A stretch of DNA of 64,000 bases from DATGFK01 sp040007395 (GCA_040007395.1 JBDTVG010000049.1:1-64000), one strand, 5' to 3'; shown: positions 16,761-26,728, counted from the first letter of the stretch. The notes: a model not told the origin generated them from the letters alone. Numbers and translations: made by a program.

Positions 16761-17828
16761 CTAGGCTTCCGACTCGCTCAGGCTGGTCAGGACACGGGTT
16801 AGTACGCCAATGCCGTGATGATAGTCGTCCAGAATAATATGTTCTTCGGGTGTGTGGTCAAGCGATGAGTCGCCGGGGCCATACGCCACAATCGGGCAGT
16901 TCCAGATCGGCCCCACCACGTTCATATCGGATGTACCTGTCTTAAAGACGTAACCCGGTTTGCTGCCCTCGTCACGGATCGCGTTGTTGAAGGCACGCAC
17001 CAACCGGGTATTACGCTCGGCGCGATAGGCGACTTCGGAGCCACGAAAGCTAATCTCGGCGTTTTCGGCATAAGCCAGCAAACGCGGGATCAGTGTGTCC
17101 GGTGGCATATCCAGTGGCAGACGAAAGCCGAGCGTCATCTCCGCGATCTCGTGAAAGCCATCATCCGAAGATCGGATCGCCCGCAGCGACGGCTGCACTT
17201 GTTCAAATATCTTGTCGCGCCCTGCATTGATCGCGCTGGCTTCGGCGCTGATGGCGTTCCAAAACGCGACAGCTTGTTCGGAGGCGCTGCGGTCAGGGCC
17301 AGCCGTATGACTCATGGTGCGCGAACAGCGGTAGTCAAGCAGCAGACGGCCTTTATAACCCAGTGTCACGCGATCCCACTGGCTTGGCTCCCCGATGACA
17401 CATAGCGCCGGATGATACTGTGTGGCGGCGAAACGTGCGCCCTTCGAGGTAGCGGCTTCTTCTTCCACTGCGCCAACGACGACGATCCGCCAACCGGATT
17501 GCGCTCCGGCCTGTGCCGCCGCCGCCGCGAAAGTCGCCAACGGGCCTTTGGCATCCACCGATCCGCGCCCATAAAGTTTACCGTCGCGCACCTCGACCTT
17601 GATATAGCCGGAAACGGTATCGATATGGCCTAATAGTACGATCTCTTGTGGGCCATTGCCTAGCACCCCAACAGCATTTCCCGCCTCATCAACAAACGCC
17701 TGATCAAAGCCCGCTGACCGCATCCAGCCGGAAAGATAGTCGGCGGCGTGGCGTTCTTCGTGGGACGGGCTGTAGGCTTCTAATAAGCCGCTGAGAAGCG
17801 AGTCGAACTGGTCATCATTAAATGTCAT
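16761..17828 (-). CDS. lysK: LysK, [LysW]-lysine hydrolase (M20-type deacylase)
   Basis: Zinc/cobalt metallopeptidase that releases lysine from its carrier protein LysW in the last step of the alpha-aminoadipate pathway; cytosolic. Metal-site motifs are visible: LLGHIDTVSG, the bridging Asp in GRGSVDAKGPLATF, the Glu pair in VGAVEEEAATSKG, and the family block FKTGTSDMNVV near the C-terminus with final His in SLDHTPEEHI. The length, 355 residues, suits LysK/ArgE-like enzymes. The frame is open to 17909, but the start at 17828 matches the family N-terminus and overlaps the preceding gene stop by 11 bases. An ornithine role (ArgK-like) is also possible in such enzymes. Confidence 0.85.
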   Translation of the reverse strand: MTFNDDQFDSLLSGLLEAYSPSHEERHAADYLSGWMRSAGFDQAFVDEAGNAVGVLGNGPQEIVLLGHIDTVSGYIKVEVRDGKLYGRGSVDAKGPLATFAAAAAQAGAQSGWRIVVVGAVEEEAATSKGARFAATQYHPALCVIGEPSQWDRVTLGYKGRLLLDYRCSRTMSHTAGPDRSASEQAVAFWNAISAEASAINAGRDKIFEQVQPSLRAIRSSDDGFHEIAEMTLGFRLPLDMPPDTLIPRLLAYAENAEISFRGSEVAYRAERNTRLVRAFNNAIRDEGSKPGYVFKTGTSDMNVVGPIWNCPIVAYGPGDSSLDHTPEEHIILDDYHHGIGVLTRVLTSLSESEA

Positions 17829-18639
17829 GAGAGTCTTTTTCTGGTTGCCTTTTAGCGTTGTTTTGAGTTCGCCGCGCAATGATATAGCTCCCAATGAGTA
17901 CAACGACATTGCCGAAGATCAACAGCAGCAGATAATTCGCTGCCAACTGCCGCCCTAACTGAATAGAGGTTATTGCCACTTCGGGGCTAAAGCCAGCGCC
18001 GTCGCGACATTCCAGACCCGCCTCCCACAGCGCTCTCACATCTGTCACGATCATCAGTGGCTCACCGCTGGCTGCGTCGGCATAGGCAATCGTCAAGTCG
18101 GCTCTGGGGTAGCGACTGATCACAACGGAGCGATACCATGCCAAGTGCGTTTGCCCATCAGGAAAGGCCGCCGAGATAAGTCTGAGCTTAGTCACGCGAT
18201 CCTGTGCCAGCATGACATCCTGTTCGTTCAGGCTGCTGTCGTGCTGCAATGCCTGAGCCAGCATGGTATCCACCAGAAACTTACCGCGCTCCGCCGGGAT
18301 CGCAGGGCTTGCGGTACTTTCTGTCGCGGGGAGGGTCGGCACAGGCGGGAAAATATTCTCACATTTTACAAACCGTGTATCGTCTGCTGAACTGCTCCAA
18401 CGGGGCGCAGGTACCGCATTGAACGTCAATTGTGCTTGTACCTGTCGCACGATGAGGAAGGCTGGCACCACCAACAGCAGCATAAAGGCGAGCAACCGCC
18501 GTTGCAGCAAGAGCATGATCGTACCTGCAACGCCCATCAGCAGGGCGACTTCCGACCAGCCGATCAGGATTGCCACGAGCATCACCATTAGTGATGTGAC
18601 TATGATGATCACGGGAGTTAGCGTGCGCCACGATTGCAT
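17818..18639 (-). CDS. unknown membrane protein embedded in the lysine operon
   Basis: A 273-residue protein not assigned to a known family. It has three N-terminal hydrophobic segments (~10-65), a soluble domain of ~150 residues, and a final membrane helix (NYLLLLIFGNVVVLIGSYII). The topology suggests a domain displayed outside or at the membrane face. Two Cys lie within the soluble domain, which could form a disulfide. It sits between homoisocitrate dehydrogenase (7 bases upstream) and lysK (overlap of 11 bases), so it is co-translated with lysine enzymes. Lysine transport, sensing or an unrelated passenger role are possibilities; none is shown. Confidence 0.7.
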   Translation of the reverse strand: MQSWRTLTPVIIIVTSLMVMLVAILIGWSEVALLMGVAGTIMLLLQRRLLAFMLLLVVPAFLIVRQVQAQLTFNAVPAPRWSSSADDTRFVKCENIFPPVPTLPATESTASPAIPAERGKFLVDTMLAQALQHDSSLNEQDVMLAQDRVTKLRLISAAFPDGQTHLAWYRSVVISRYPRADLTIAYADAASGEPLMIVTDVRALWEAGLECRDGAGFSPEVAITSIQLGRQLAANYLLLLIFGNVVVLIGSYIIARRTQNNAKRQPEKDSHDI

Positions 18640-18646
18640 AATACGC

Positions 18647-19678
18647 TCAGTTCAACCGCGCCAGAATCGCTGCTGTCATCTGGTCTGTCGTTGCCTCGCC
18701 GCCCAGATCGGCGGTCAGGATGCCATCTGATAAAGTACGCAGAACTGCCGCTTCGACACGTCGGGCGGCTTCGGCACAGCCCACATAATCCAGCAGCATG
18801 GCGACGCTCAGAATTGCACCCACTGGGTTAGCGATCCCTTTGCCAGCAATATCGGGCGCGGAGCCGTGAACTGGCTCGAAATAGGCTACGCCTGATGCGC
18901 CGATATTGGCTGAGGGCGCAACGCCCAACCCGCCGATCAGTCCCGCCGCTTCATCGGACAGAATATCCCCGAACAGGTTAGTGGTCACGATCACATCGAA
19001 GCGGCGCGGATCTTTGACTAACCACATCGCGCACGCATCGACTAACAGTTCATCATAGGTCACATCGGGGAATTCCGCCGCAACGCGCAAACAACATTCG
19101 CGGAACAGGCCATCGGTTTCTTTAAGGACATTCGCCTTATGGACGATGGTTACGTTTTTCCGTGATCGTTTGCGCGCCGCTTCAAAAGCATAGCGGGCGA
19201 TCCGTTCCGAAGCCCGCACCGTGATCACGCGCTCGGTGATGGCGGTATCGCCTTCGCGACGTTCGCGCCCCGAATACATGCCTTCGGTGTTCTCGCGCAC
19301 CACCAGCAGATCGATCCCTGCCATGCTCCCCGGCATGGACAGCGTCGGGCGCAGATTGACATACAGATCGAACAGCTTACGCATCGCCAGCACCGGACTG
19401 GCATAGCCAGCCACTTTGGTAGAAGGCGATGAAGTCGCGCCGAACAATGTTGCATCCGCCGCTTGAATCGCCGCCTTCGTGGAATCGGGCAGGGCAGTAC
19501 CGTGCTGCTGAAAGCATTCCCAGCCTGCGTCGGCGTGCGTAAACGCGATGTTCAGATTCAGCGCTGAGAGGACTTGCGCTGCCGCCGGGATAACTTCTTT
19601 GCCCACGCCATCACCATTGATTAGGCACACCGTAATCGGTTTTGCCGAGGAGTTTGTTGGGGTTGTCGAGATCGTCAT
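18647..19678 (-). CDS. hicdh: homoisocitrate dehydrogenase (isocitrate/isopropylmalate dehydrogenase family)
   Basis: Oxidative decarboxylation of homoisocitrate to 2-oxoadipate in alpha-aminoadipate lysine synthesis. The 343 residues show the family landmarks: LINGDGVGKEV at the N-terminus, the substrate loop ending MRKLFDLYVNLRP, VVRENTEGMYSG, the catalytic Lys in VHKANVL, the metal-binding Asp in TNLFGDILSDEAAGLIGG, and the NAD site EPVHGSAPDIAGKGIANP. The loop and the GRERREGD segment resemble homoisocitrate rather than isopropylmalate dehydrogenases. Position right after a homoaconitase-type small subunit and near lysK supports that call. Isopropylmalate dehydrogenase is the alternative. 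Confidence 0.82.
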   Translation of the reverse strand: MTISTTPTNSSAKPITVCLINGDGVGKEVIPAAAQVLSALNLNIAFTHADAGWECFQQHGTALPDSTKAAIQAADATLFGATSSPSTKVAGYASPVLAMRKLFDLYVNLRPTLSMPGSMAGIDLLVVRENTEGMYSGRERREGDTAITERVITVRASERIARYAFEAARKRSRKNVTIVHKANVLKETDGLFRECCLRVAAEFPDVTYDELLVDACAMWLVKDPRRFDVIVTTNLFGDILSDEAAGLIGGLGVAPSANIGASGVAYFEPVHGSAPDIAGKGIANPVGAILSVAMLLDYVGCAEAARRVEAAVLRTLSDGILTADLGGEATTDQMTAAILARLN

Positions 19679-19683
19679 GTTGC

Positions 19684-20187
19684 TCAGTGTGATCCTTCGG
19701 CGGCGAGTTTGGCCTTCAACATCGGGATCAAGCCGCCTGCTTGCAAGATGGCGATGAGCGACGGTGACAGCGGCGGAAAGTCAAAGGTTCCGGCGGCACA
19801 GGTCACAGTGTACTGATCTGCGTCTACACTGACGGTTTCGCCATTCTGGATGGCTTCTACCGCCGCCGGACAGATGACAGGCAGCAACCCACCGTTTACT
19901 GCGTTACGGAAGAAAATCCGGGCGATAGAACGGGCAACCAACACCTTGACTCCAGCGGCGACCAGACAAGTCACCGCCTGTTCACGCGACGACCCGCAGC
20001 CCCAGTTCGTCCCGGCAACGACAATATCGCCCGGTTTGACGGCGCTGGCGAAGGTCGGGTCAAGGTCTTCGAGGGCATGGGTCGCCATTTCAGCGACATC
20101 GGTAACGGTATAGGTGTACTTACCGGGGAAGATCACATCGGTATCGACGTTATCCCCATATTTCCAGGCGCGACCCTGATATTGCAT
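19684..20187 (-). CDS. lysU: homoaconitase / isopropylmalate dehydratase small subunit
   Basis: Swivel subunit of an aconitase-type hydratase that would convert homocitrate to homoisocitrate with its large Fe-S subunit. The 167 residues include the start GRAWKYGDNVDTDVIFPGKY and the signature GTNWGCGSSREQAV, and end with a complete swivel domain. It leads the lysine operon, six bases before homoisocitrate dehydrogenase. The large subunit is not in the window and must be encoded elsewhere. A leucine role (LeuD) cannot be excluded on sequence alone; the operon favours lysine. Confidence 0.85.
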   Translation of the reverse strand: MQYQGRAWKYGDNVDTDVIFPGKYTYTVTDVAEMATHALEDLDPTFASAVKPGDIVVAGTNWGCGSSREQAVTCLVAAGVKVLVARSIARIFFRNAVNGGLLPVICPAAVEAIQNGETVSVDADQYTVTCAAGTFDFPPLSPSLIAILQAGGLIPMLKAKLAAEGSH

Positions 20188-20213
20188 GACTCACTTCCAA
20201 TAGATAAGGCGAA

Positions 20214-20263
20214 CTTTAGTGACTAGCACTAAAGCCGCGACTCAGGCGGTTAACAAGTCGCCT
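20214..20263 (-). promoter_or_regulatory. structured leader before the lysine operon, possible attenuator
   Basis: Two stems lie within the untranslated leader: CTTTAGTG (20214-20221) with CACTAAAG (20227-20234), and GCGACT (20237-20242) with AGTCGC (20256-20261). The latter competes with AGGCG (20244-20248) pairing CGCCT (20259-20263), so two mutually exclusive folds exist. No known lysine riboswitch core was recognised. Confidence 0.35.
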
Positions 20264-20340
20264 CATTGTAGCGCCTTGCACGCATTTGATCTATCAATCT
20301 ATGAGGAGAGTTTAGGAAAACACAATAGAATTCCTCTCCG

Positions 20341-21171
20341 CTAACTCCATCTATATCGCGCCAACGTTCGCGGCTCCCACCCAATGATGATGATGACGAC
20401 TAGCAAGGCCGACAACAAGCCGAAGATACGCGGATCGAAGTATGAGCCGTTGATCGGAAACAGTTGCCAAACGACATTGACTGTCATATGGAAAAGTGCC
20501 GCAGCGAAAACGCTTTTGCCAGTGTTGTTGTAGAGCCAGACGGTGATCACTCGTGTCGCCACCGAGCCGACTAACCACCAAGCGATCCATACTATCGAAC
20601 GGTTAGCCTGCACCAACGCCACGTAATGCCAAAAAGCCGTAATTAATCCCAAAAAGATGCTAGCCCAGAGCGCCCCCCACCGATCCTGCATCGGGTCAAT
20701 GGCATATCCAGACCAGCCCAGTTCCTCGCCTAAAGCGCTGATAAAGAACACAAGGCATAGAATCAGTGTCGGCAGAACCGCGATCTGTGGGTCTGGAACT
20801 GGCGTTCCGGTCAGGCGCATCACACCAAAGGACAATACACTGACCAGCGGCATTAGCAGCAGGATCGGCGCGTACCAGACCTTCACCTTGATCCGCTTGA
20901 AATCGAATGATCTTTTTAGCAACCCGGTCACGCCCACTATCTTGTTTTCTTGATAAACAAGAATTACGGCGGCAATCGTCGGGCAAAAGGCCATCAACGC
21001 AGCCACTGGCAGACCCGGTAACAGTTCTAGTCCAGTCGCGGCACCGATCAGCCAGAATGGAATAGAAAGCACGAACACTAACAAGAAGAACTTCAGAATC
21101 GGCTTTTTCTGCGCTGCGATTGAATTTGAGGAGTCCTCATCAACTGATTGCACTGAACCATTTTGATTCAT
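20341..21171 (-). CDS. CPBP-family intramembrane glutamic endopeptidase
   Basis: A 276-residue membrane protein with about seven hydrophobic segments. The family (Rce1/CAAX-protease-like) motifs are present: EELGWSGYAIDPMQ, where the two Glu are catalytic; WHYVALV in the next helix; and FHMTVNVVWQLFP near the C-terminus. Such proteases cleave membrane or prenylated substrates, or modify bacteriocin-like peptides; no substrate is evident here. GAGGTG lies upstream of the ATG. It stands between the kinase gene downstream and the lysine operon, with no sign of shared transcription. Confidence 0.85.
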   Translation of the reverse strand: MNQNGSVQSVDEDSSNSIAAQKKPILKFFLLVFVLSIPFWLIGAATGLELLPGLPVAALMAFCPTIAAVILVYQENKIVGVTGLLKRSFDFKRIKVKVWYAPILLLMPLVSVLSFGVMRLTGTPVPDPQIAVLPTLILCLVFFISALGEELGWSGYAIDPMQDRWGALWASIFLGLITAFWHYVALVQANRSIVWIAWWLVGSVATRVITVWLYNNTGKSVFAAALFHMTVNVVWQLFPINGSYFDPRIFGLLSALLVVIIIIGWEPRTLARYRWS

Positions 21172-21266
21172 GAGAGAACAACACCTCGTTTGAAACCGGA
21201 GACGGAGTAACCGCGATTTCTTAAATCCCTCTCCACGTAGTAGAAAGGGACTTAAGTTAAGGAGCC

Positions 21267-24200
21267 TTAGCGATCATGCAGCGTCGTGACGGGGAGCGTA
21301 AAGACTACCGTTGTCCCGCCGTCATCGTTGCCCTCAATCCAGATGCGCCCGCCATGCGCCTCGATCAACCCCTTGCAGATTGCCAGTCCGAGTCCGGCTC
21401 CTTTGGCCTGCTGCGCGAGAGAACTTTCCACCTGCTTGAAGGCTTCAAAGACACGCTCGCGATCTTCCACAGGAATTCCCGACCCTTGATCGCTGACCTC
21501 AATCTGAACCCGGGAGTCTTGCCGCACTGCCGAGATGGCGATAGATGACCCTTCCGGTGCGTATTTGGAAGCATTGCCTGCCAGATTAACAAGTACCTGA
21601 GCAATGCGCTGTGTATCCGCCATGACCACTGGCAGATTGGGCGGAATATGAATGGCAAGCTGATGATGCGTTGTAATAGATTCCAGTTGCGCCATTGCCG
21701 TTCCCACAATCTCATTGAGGTGGCGCGGTTCCGGCTGGATACCCAGCTTGCCGGCCTGCAACCGGGATAGGTCGAGCAGTTGCTCGATCAGATCGGTGAG
21801 CTTGTCAGCTTCCTCGTTGATGATCGTAATAAAATCGTGCTGGCTTTCCGAGTCCCATGTAACGTCAGTCGCCAGTAAGGTCGTAGCAAACCCCTTGATC
21901 GAGGTGAGCGGCGTGCGGAGTTCATGCGAGATCATGGCGAGGAACTTGATCTTCAGTTGGTTGGCCTGTTCGGCTTCTTGCCGCGCTTGCGACTCGGCAC
22001 TTAACAACCGAACATTATCCATGGCGACAGACACTTGATCGATAAACACCTGAATATGACGGTAATCATCCTGCTCCCACTGGTGAGGCGCGGCGCAATA
22101 TAGTGGCAGTAGCCCAAAGCATTCACCACGCGCTATTAGCGGGAAAATCATCATGCTCGCCATTTCCAGTTCCACGAACGTGGCGCGGGCGGTTGCGTCC
22201 AACCGTGCGTCGATCCGTGCATCTTCGACAAAAGCGGCACTATTGGGTGAACACAGCGCAGCAAGTGGACTATCGGCTAACAGTCCGCTCTCAGCAAAAC
22301 CCGGTAAGCCGATGTCTTGACGCAGCGAGGCCAAGACTTCAATGTGCGTGGGGAACGTTGCGCCCCAAGGTTTATCAAACATCAGTACCGCCGCCTGAGT
22401 CACATAGCGAATATAGCGACTGGCGATCAGTGCCTTCAAGACATCATGGGGAGAATACACAAGGCCAATCTGTCGGCAGATTTCATAAAGATCGAAGGTG
22501 CGTTCCAGCGTGGCTTCAAGGTCGGCTTCTGCCTTTCGACGTTTGCTAACATCCCGAAAGACCAGAATTACGCCGATAATCGTGCCATGTTCATTGCGGA
22601 TTGGCGAGCCGCTGTCATCAATCGCAATTTCTCCACCGTCTTTGGCGATCAAAGTCGTATGGTTAGCAAGGGCAACAATTGCGCCATCATGGATGACTTT
22701 CGTAACGGGATTTTCCACGACCTCACGGGTCGTTTCATTAATAATATGGAAAATCTTCTGTAGCTCATTGCCAATCGCCTCTTCTTTTGACCAGCCTGTC
22801 AGTGCTTCGGCAATATTATTCATAAACGTGATACAGCCGTCCATATCGGTGGCAATCACGGCATCCCCGATACTGGACAGTGTCACTTGGAAGCGTTCCC
22901 GTTGTTCATTGGTTTCGGCATACAGGCGCGCCCGATCAATGGCTTGGGCACATTTTTGCACTTGCAACATGATGAATGCTTTATCTTCCTCACTGAATAC
23001 GCGAGAATCAGGAAAACTCAGAATCATCCCACCAATCGCATGTTCATCTACGATCAAGGGAATCGTGGCCCATGCCCTATGTTCTGTGTCGAGTTGGGGG
23101 AAATTGTAGTAGGGCTTGCCCTTGTCCAGCGATTCGACCCAGATCGGCTGACTCGTCTGTATCGCATCGGCGATGATCGAGGGTTCTGCCAAAGGAATTT
23201 CGTGCCACTTCTGGAGTATCTCTGGTGGATAGCCTGCCGCACTGATCACTTGTAGTGTCGTTTGGTCAGGGGTGAGCAGGGCAACTAGGCCAGCCCTTAC
23301 CCCCATTACAGTTAGCCCCTGATTGATCACAACCCCGGCAACTTCGTTGACTGTGAGTGCTCTGGACAGCGCTGTCGTAACATTCTGGCTACTGGTAATA
23401 CGCGCTGTAGTACGTTCGGCGCGGGTACGGGCAGTCCGTTCAGACTCATATAACCGGGCGCGATCCAATGCCTGAGCGCAGTTCTGGGCTAGCAATGTGA
23501 TGAATGCCTTATCCTCATCACTAAATTCATAGGCATGTCCAAAACTCAACGCCATTACGCCAATCGTCTGCCCATCGACAATCAATGGGATGCTTGACCA
23601 CGCGCCGCCATCAGGATCAGGCGCAGGATAGTTATAGCGCTGGTTACGTTCTTCAATAGACCTAAGCCAGATCGATTCGCCAGTCCGGGCCGCATCGGTG
23701 ATAGGTGTAGATCTTTCCAGCGGAATTTGCGCCCATTGATCGCGTATCTCGCTACTGTAGCCTGACATGCTCACTAGGTCAATGGTCGAGCCATTTTCGG
23801 CTAGCAAGCCGATGCTGCCCGCTACAGCGCCCACCGCAGGTGCCCCCTGATCGATGATAACCTCGACAATCTCGCGCACCGTCAAGGCTCTGGATAGCGC
23901 GGCGGTCACGTTCTGGCTGCTGGTAATGCGTGTCGAAACCCGTTCAGCATGGGCGCGAGCCGTCTGTTCTGCTTCATACAATCGGGCACGATCCAATGCC
24001 TGAGCACAGGTTTGGGCCAGCGAGGTGATGAACGCCTTGTCTTCGTCACTAAAGTCGCGCGGTTGGGGGAAGCTCATGGTCATCGCGCCAATAGTTCGCC
24101 CATCGACGGTCAACGGAAGATTCGCCCATGCCCCACGCTCTGGATCGCCCGCTGGATAGCTGTACAGACGGTTGCGTTCTGCTATCTCGCGAAACCAGAT

Positions 24201-26684
24201 GGCTTGCCCAGTCCGGGTCGTATCGGTAATGGGCGTAAATCTATCCATTGGAATGCGCTGCCAGTTTTGTTCTATCTCTGGCTTATAGCCGGTCATGTTA
24301 ATCACATCCAGCACGGTATTGTTCTCAACCAGCATTCCGACCATGCCGGCTACCGCCCCCAATACCGTCAACCCTTGATCGACCACAACCTGAGCAACCT
24401 CATTAACCGTCAAGGCTCTGGAGAGCGCTGCCGTCACGTTTTGGCTGCTGGTAACGCGGGCTGTCGCCCGTTCAGCTTGGTCACGTGCCACTCGTTCGGC
24501 CTCATACAGCCGTGCTCGATCCAACGCTTGAGCGCACGTCTGCGCCAGACTCAGCATAAACGATTGATCTTCTTCGTCAAAGTGGTCTATATCTACGAAA
24601 CTGAGCGCCATCGCGCCAATGGCACGCTCATCGACTATCAGCGGGATACTCGCCCAAGCGACCCGACTGGAGTCGGCTTGGAAAATTTGCGAATACGGAA
24701 TGCTTTGCGTCTCCTGCGCGTTAATCCAGACTGGTCGGCCTGTTTTTATCGCTTGTGTAATCGGCACATCCATATCCAATGGAATACGCCGCCAAGGATC
24801 AATCGCATCGGCGCGGTAGCCGGTAGCATTGATGACTTCGAGCGCGGTATGGTCCTCAGTGAGCAGCGATATAGAACCCGCCGCCGCACCGAGGGCAGCT
24901 AACCCCCGACTGATCACAACTTCGCAGACCTGCGCTGACGTAAGAGCAACGGATAGTGCGGCGGTGACTGATTGACTGCGGGCAATGCGCGTGGCGGCCT
25001 GTTCGGCCCCGCGACGAGCATGTTGTGCTGCCGCATACAGTTGCGAGTTTTCGATGGCTAAGGCTGCCCGACGGGCAAGTTCCTCCGCCAAATCGAGATC
25101 GGCAGGAACATAATGTCGATTTGACTCCGCCCCGATAAACGCAATCGTGCCTAGCACGCGGCTGTGTCCAATGATCGGTACTTGCATCAAAGACTTGAGG
25201 CTCAGCGAGCGCGCCGCCTGAAGATGTTCTTCGTCGTGTGCACCAGCAACCAACATTTCGTCGGTAATGTCGGGGATAAGCTGCGATTGTCGGGTTCGGA
25301 TGATGTCACCGATGCCCCCCGGCGCACGCGGATCGGGCGGATAGCGCGTTTGCCATTCGTGAGCCAGCGCCACTTTGGAAGGGTCGATATGGGCAACGGC
25401 AACCTGCCGCAGGGTTATTCCATCAGGATCAAGCGGATCGCCATCGACAATCTGGATCGCGCACCAATCGGCAAGTTCTGGCACAGCTAAATCTGCTACG
25501 CTCTGAAGCGTGGTTTCGTAGTTGAGCGATGAGGCCAACACCGTACCCGCATCCGCCAGAAAATGCTGTATATCCTCGCTCCGTTTACGTTCCGTGATGT
25601 CAAGACAGGAGCCGATATAGCCTGTAAACACGCCGTCCGCGTCAAACTGGGGGATGCCAGTGTCAAATACCCAACGGTACTCCCCATCGGCTCGCCGCAA
25701 GCGGTACTCCGTGCGGAAGTTTTCGCGGGCGTTGAAGGCAGTCAGATAGGCATCTAGGCAGCGTTGAAGATCGTCCGGGTGAACCCCTTCGTTCCATCCC
25801 GTGCCAAGCTCTTGCTCCATCGCACGTCCGGTAAAGTCAAGCCACGGCTTGTTGAAGAAATAGCATAATGTATCTGTCCCAGACATCCAGATCATGACGG
25901 GCGCGTTATCGGCGATAGTACGAAAACGAGTTTCGCTGGCACGCAGCACTTTTTCGGTCTGATAGCGAGCGGTAATATCCCGAAAGATCAACACTGCGCC
26001 AATAGTATTTTTTTGGGAATCTTTGATCGGTGCGCCACTGTCATCAATGGGGGTTTCGGTTCCGTTGCGAGAGATGAGGATGGTATGATTGGCAAGCCCT
26101 ACCATATTCCCATCACTCAGCACGCGCTTGATCGGGTTGTCAACAATCTGGCGGGTTTCTTCGTTGACAATGTTAAAGACGGTTAGAATGTCTTTTCCCT
26201 CGGCTTCGGACTGTTTCCAACCCGTCAGATCCTCGGCAACGGTATTCATCAGCGTGATGTAACCGCGCATATCCGTCGCAATAACGGCATCGCCGATACT
26301 GGCTAGGGTCACGCGCCACGATTCGCCCTGTCGAAAGGCGAGTTCCTCAGTGTGTTTCCGTCCCTCTTGCAACGCGCTGATGAAAAAAGCAGCCGTCGCA
26401 AACAAACCCGTCTGTAGAATAACGTCTAGAGTGAGTACAAACGCATTGCGGGGCAGGGTAAAGTAGTAATTAAATACTACCACCGACAAAATAGTTGCCA
26501 GCAACCCCGGCCCACGCCCATAATAGGCACCAAGCGCCACCGCGCCTAGAAATACCAATTGCGTATTGGATGGAAATAAGGATCTAAAGACCAACGAGAG
26601 GATCAGGGCGACAACGACAGCTAGGATTGCTACCCCATAACGCAACAGCCTAGAGCGCGGTATTGGCAACATCTTCCCTCTCAT
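21267..26684 (-). CDS. giant KdpD/PAS/GAF sensor histidine kinase
   Basis: An 1805-residue sensor kinase. The N-terminal four-helix DUF4118 membrane domain (~10-105) is followed by two PAS domains (~125-370), one GAF domain (~375-550), four tandem homologous GAF repeats of ~180 residues (~560-1270), a PAS domain (~1275-1400), another GAF domain (~1400-1560), then HisKA with FLAMISHELRTPLTSIKGF and an ATPase domain with DQGSGIPVEDRERVF and GAGLGLAICKGLIEAHGG. Each tandem repeat opens like ITSSQNVTAALSRALTV and ends LAQTCAQALDRARLYE. It follows an OmpR-type regulator gene by 44 bases. It probably integrates several small-molecule or redox signals; ligands are unknown. Confidence 0.92.
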   Translation of the reverse strand: MRGKMLPIPRSRLLRYGVAILAVVVALILSLVFRSLFPSNTQLVFLGAVALGAYYGRGPGLLATILSVVVFNYYFTLPRNAFVLTLDVILQTGLFATAAFFISALQEGRKHTEELAFRQGESWRVTLASIGDAVIATDMRGYITLMNTVAEDLTGWKQSEAEGKDILTVFNIVNEETRQIVDNPIKRVLSDGNMVGLANHTILISRNGTETPIDDSGAPIKDSQKNTIGAVLIFRDITARYQTEKVLRASETRFRTIADNAPVMIWMSGTDTLCYFFNKPWLDFTGRAMEQELGTGWNEGVHPDDLQRCLDAYLTAFNARENFRTEYRLRRADGEYRWVFDTGIPQFDADGVFTGYIGSCLDITERKRSEDIQHFLADAGTVLASSLNYETTLQSVADLAVPELADWCAIQIVDGDPLDPDGITLRQVAVAHIDPSKVALAHEWQTRYPPDPRAPGGIGDIIRTRQSQLIPDITDEMLVAGAHDEEHLQAARSLSLKSLMQVPIIGHSRVLGTIAFIGAESNRHYVPADLDLAEELARRAALAIENSQLYAAAQHARRGAEQAATRIARSQSVTAALSVALTSAQVCEVVISRGLAALGAAAGSISLLTEDHTALEVINATGYRADAIDPWRRIPLDMDVPITQAIKTGRPVWINAQETQSIPYSQIFQADSSRVAWASIPLIVDERAIGAMALSFVDIDHFDEEDQSFMLSLAQTCAQALDRARLYEAERVARDQAERATARVTSSQNVTAALSRALTVNEVAQVVVDQGLTVLGAVAGMVGMLVENNTVLDVINMTGYKPEIEQNWQRIPMDRFTPITDTTRTGQAIWFREIAERNRLYSYPAGDPERGAWANLPLTVDGRTIGAMTMSFPQPRDFSDEDKAFITSLAQTCAQALDRARLYEAEQTARAHAERVSTRITSSQNVTAALSRALTVREIVEVIIDQGAPAVGAVAGSIGLLAENGSTIDLVSMSGYSSEIRDQWAQIPLERSTPITDAARTGESIWLRSIEERNQRYNYPAPDPDGGAWSSIPLIVDGQTIGVMALSFGHAYEFSDEDKAFITLLAQNCAQALDRARLYESERTARTRAERTTARITSSQNVTTALSRALTVNEVAGVVINQGLTVMGVRAGLVALLTPDQTTLQVISAAGYPPEILQKWHEIPLAEPSIIADAIQTSQPIWVESLDKGKPYYNFPQLDTEHRAWATIPLIVDEHAIGGMILSFPDSRVFSEEDKAFIMLQVQKCAQAIDRARLYAETNEQRERFQVTLSSIGDAVIATDMDGCITFMNNIAEALTGWSKEEAIGNELQKIFHIINETTREVVENPVTKVIHDGAIVALANHTTLIAKDGGEIAIDDSGSPIRNEHGTIIGVILVFRDVSKRRKAEADLEATLERTFDLYEICRQIGLVYSPHDVLKALIASRYIRYVTQAAVLMFDKPWGATFPTHIEVLASLRQDIGLPGFAESGLLADSPLAALCSPNSAAFVEDARIDARLDATARATFVELEMASMMIFPLIARGECFGLLPLYCAAPHQWEQDDYRHIQVFIDQVSVAMDNVRLLSAESQARQEAEQANQLKIKFLAMISHELRTPLTSIKGFATTLLATDVTWDSESQHDFITIINEEADKLTDLIEQLLDLSRLQAGKLGIQPEPRHLNEIVGTAMAQLESITTHHQLAIHIPPNLPVVMADTQRIAQVLVNLAGNASKYAPEGSSIAISAVRQDSRVQIEVSDQGSGIPVEDRERVFEAFKQVESSLAQQAKGAGLGLAICKGLIEAHGGRIWIEGNDDGGTTVVFTLPVTTLHDR

Positions 26685-26728
26685 ATACTTTTATCCAGTC
26701 CTATTTTTGCAGGGCTGCAAGGCACTGC

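Noticed and set aside
23949..24902. Long plus-strand open frame opposite the giant kinase
   Set aside because: It overlaps the GAF repeats in antisense, has no ribosome-binding site or recognisable motif, and arises from the codon bias of the real gene.
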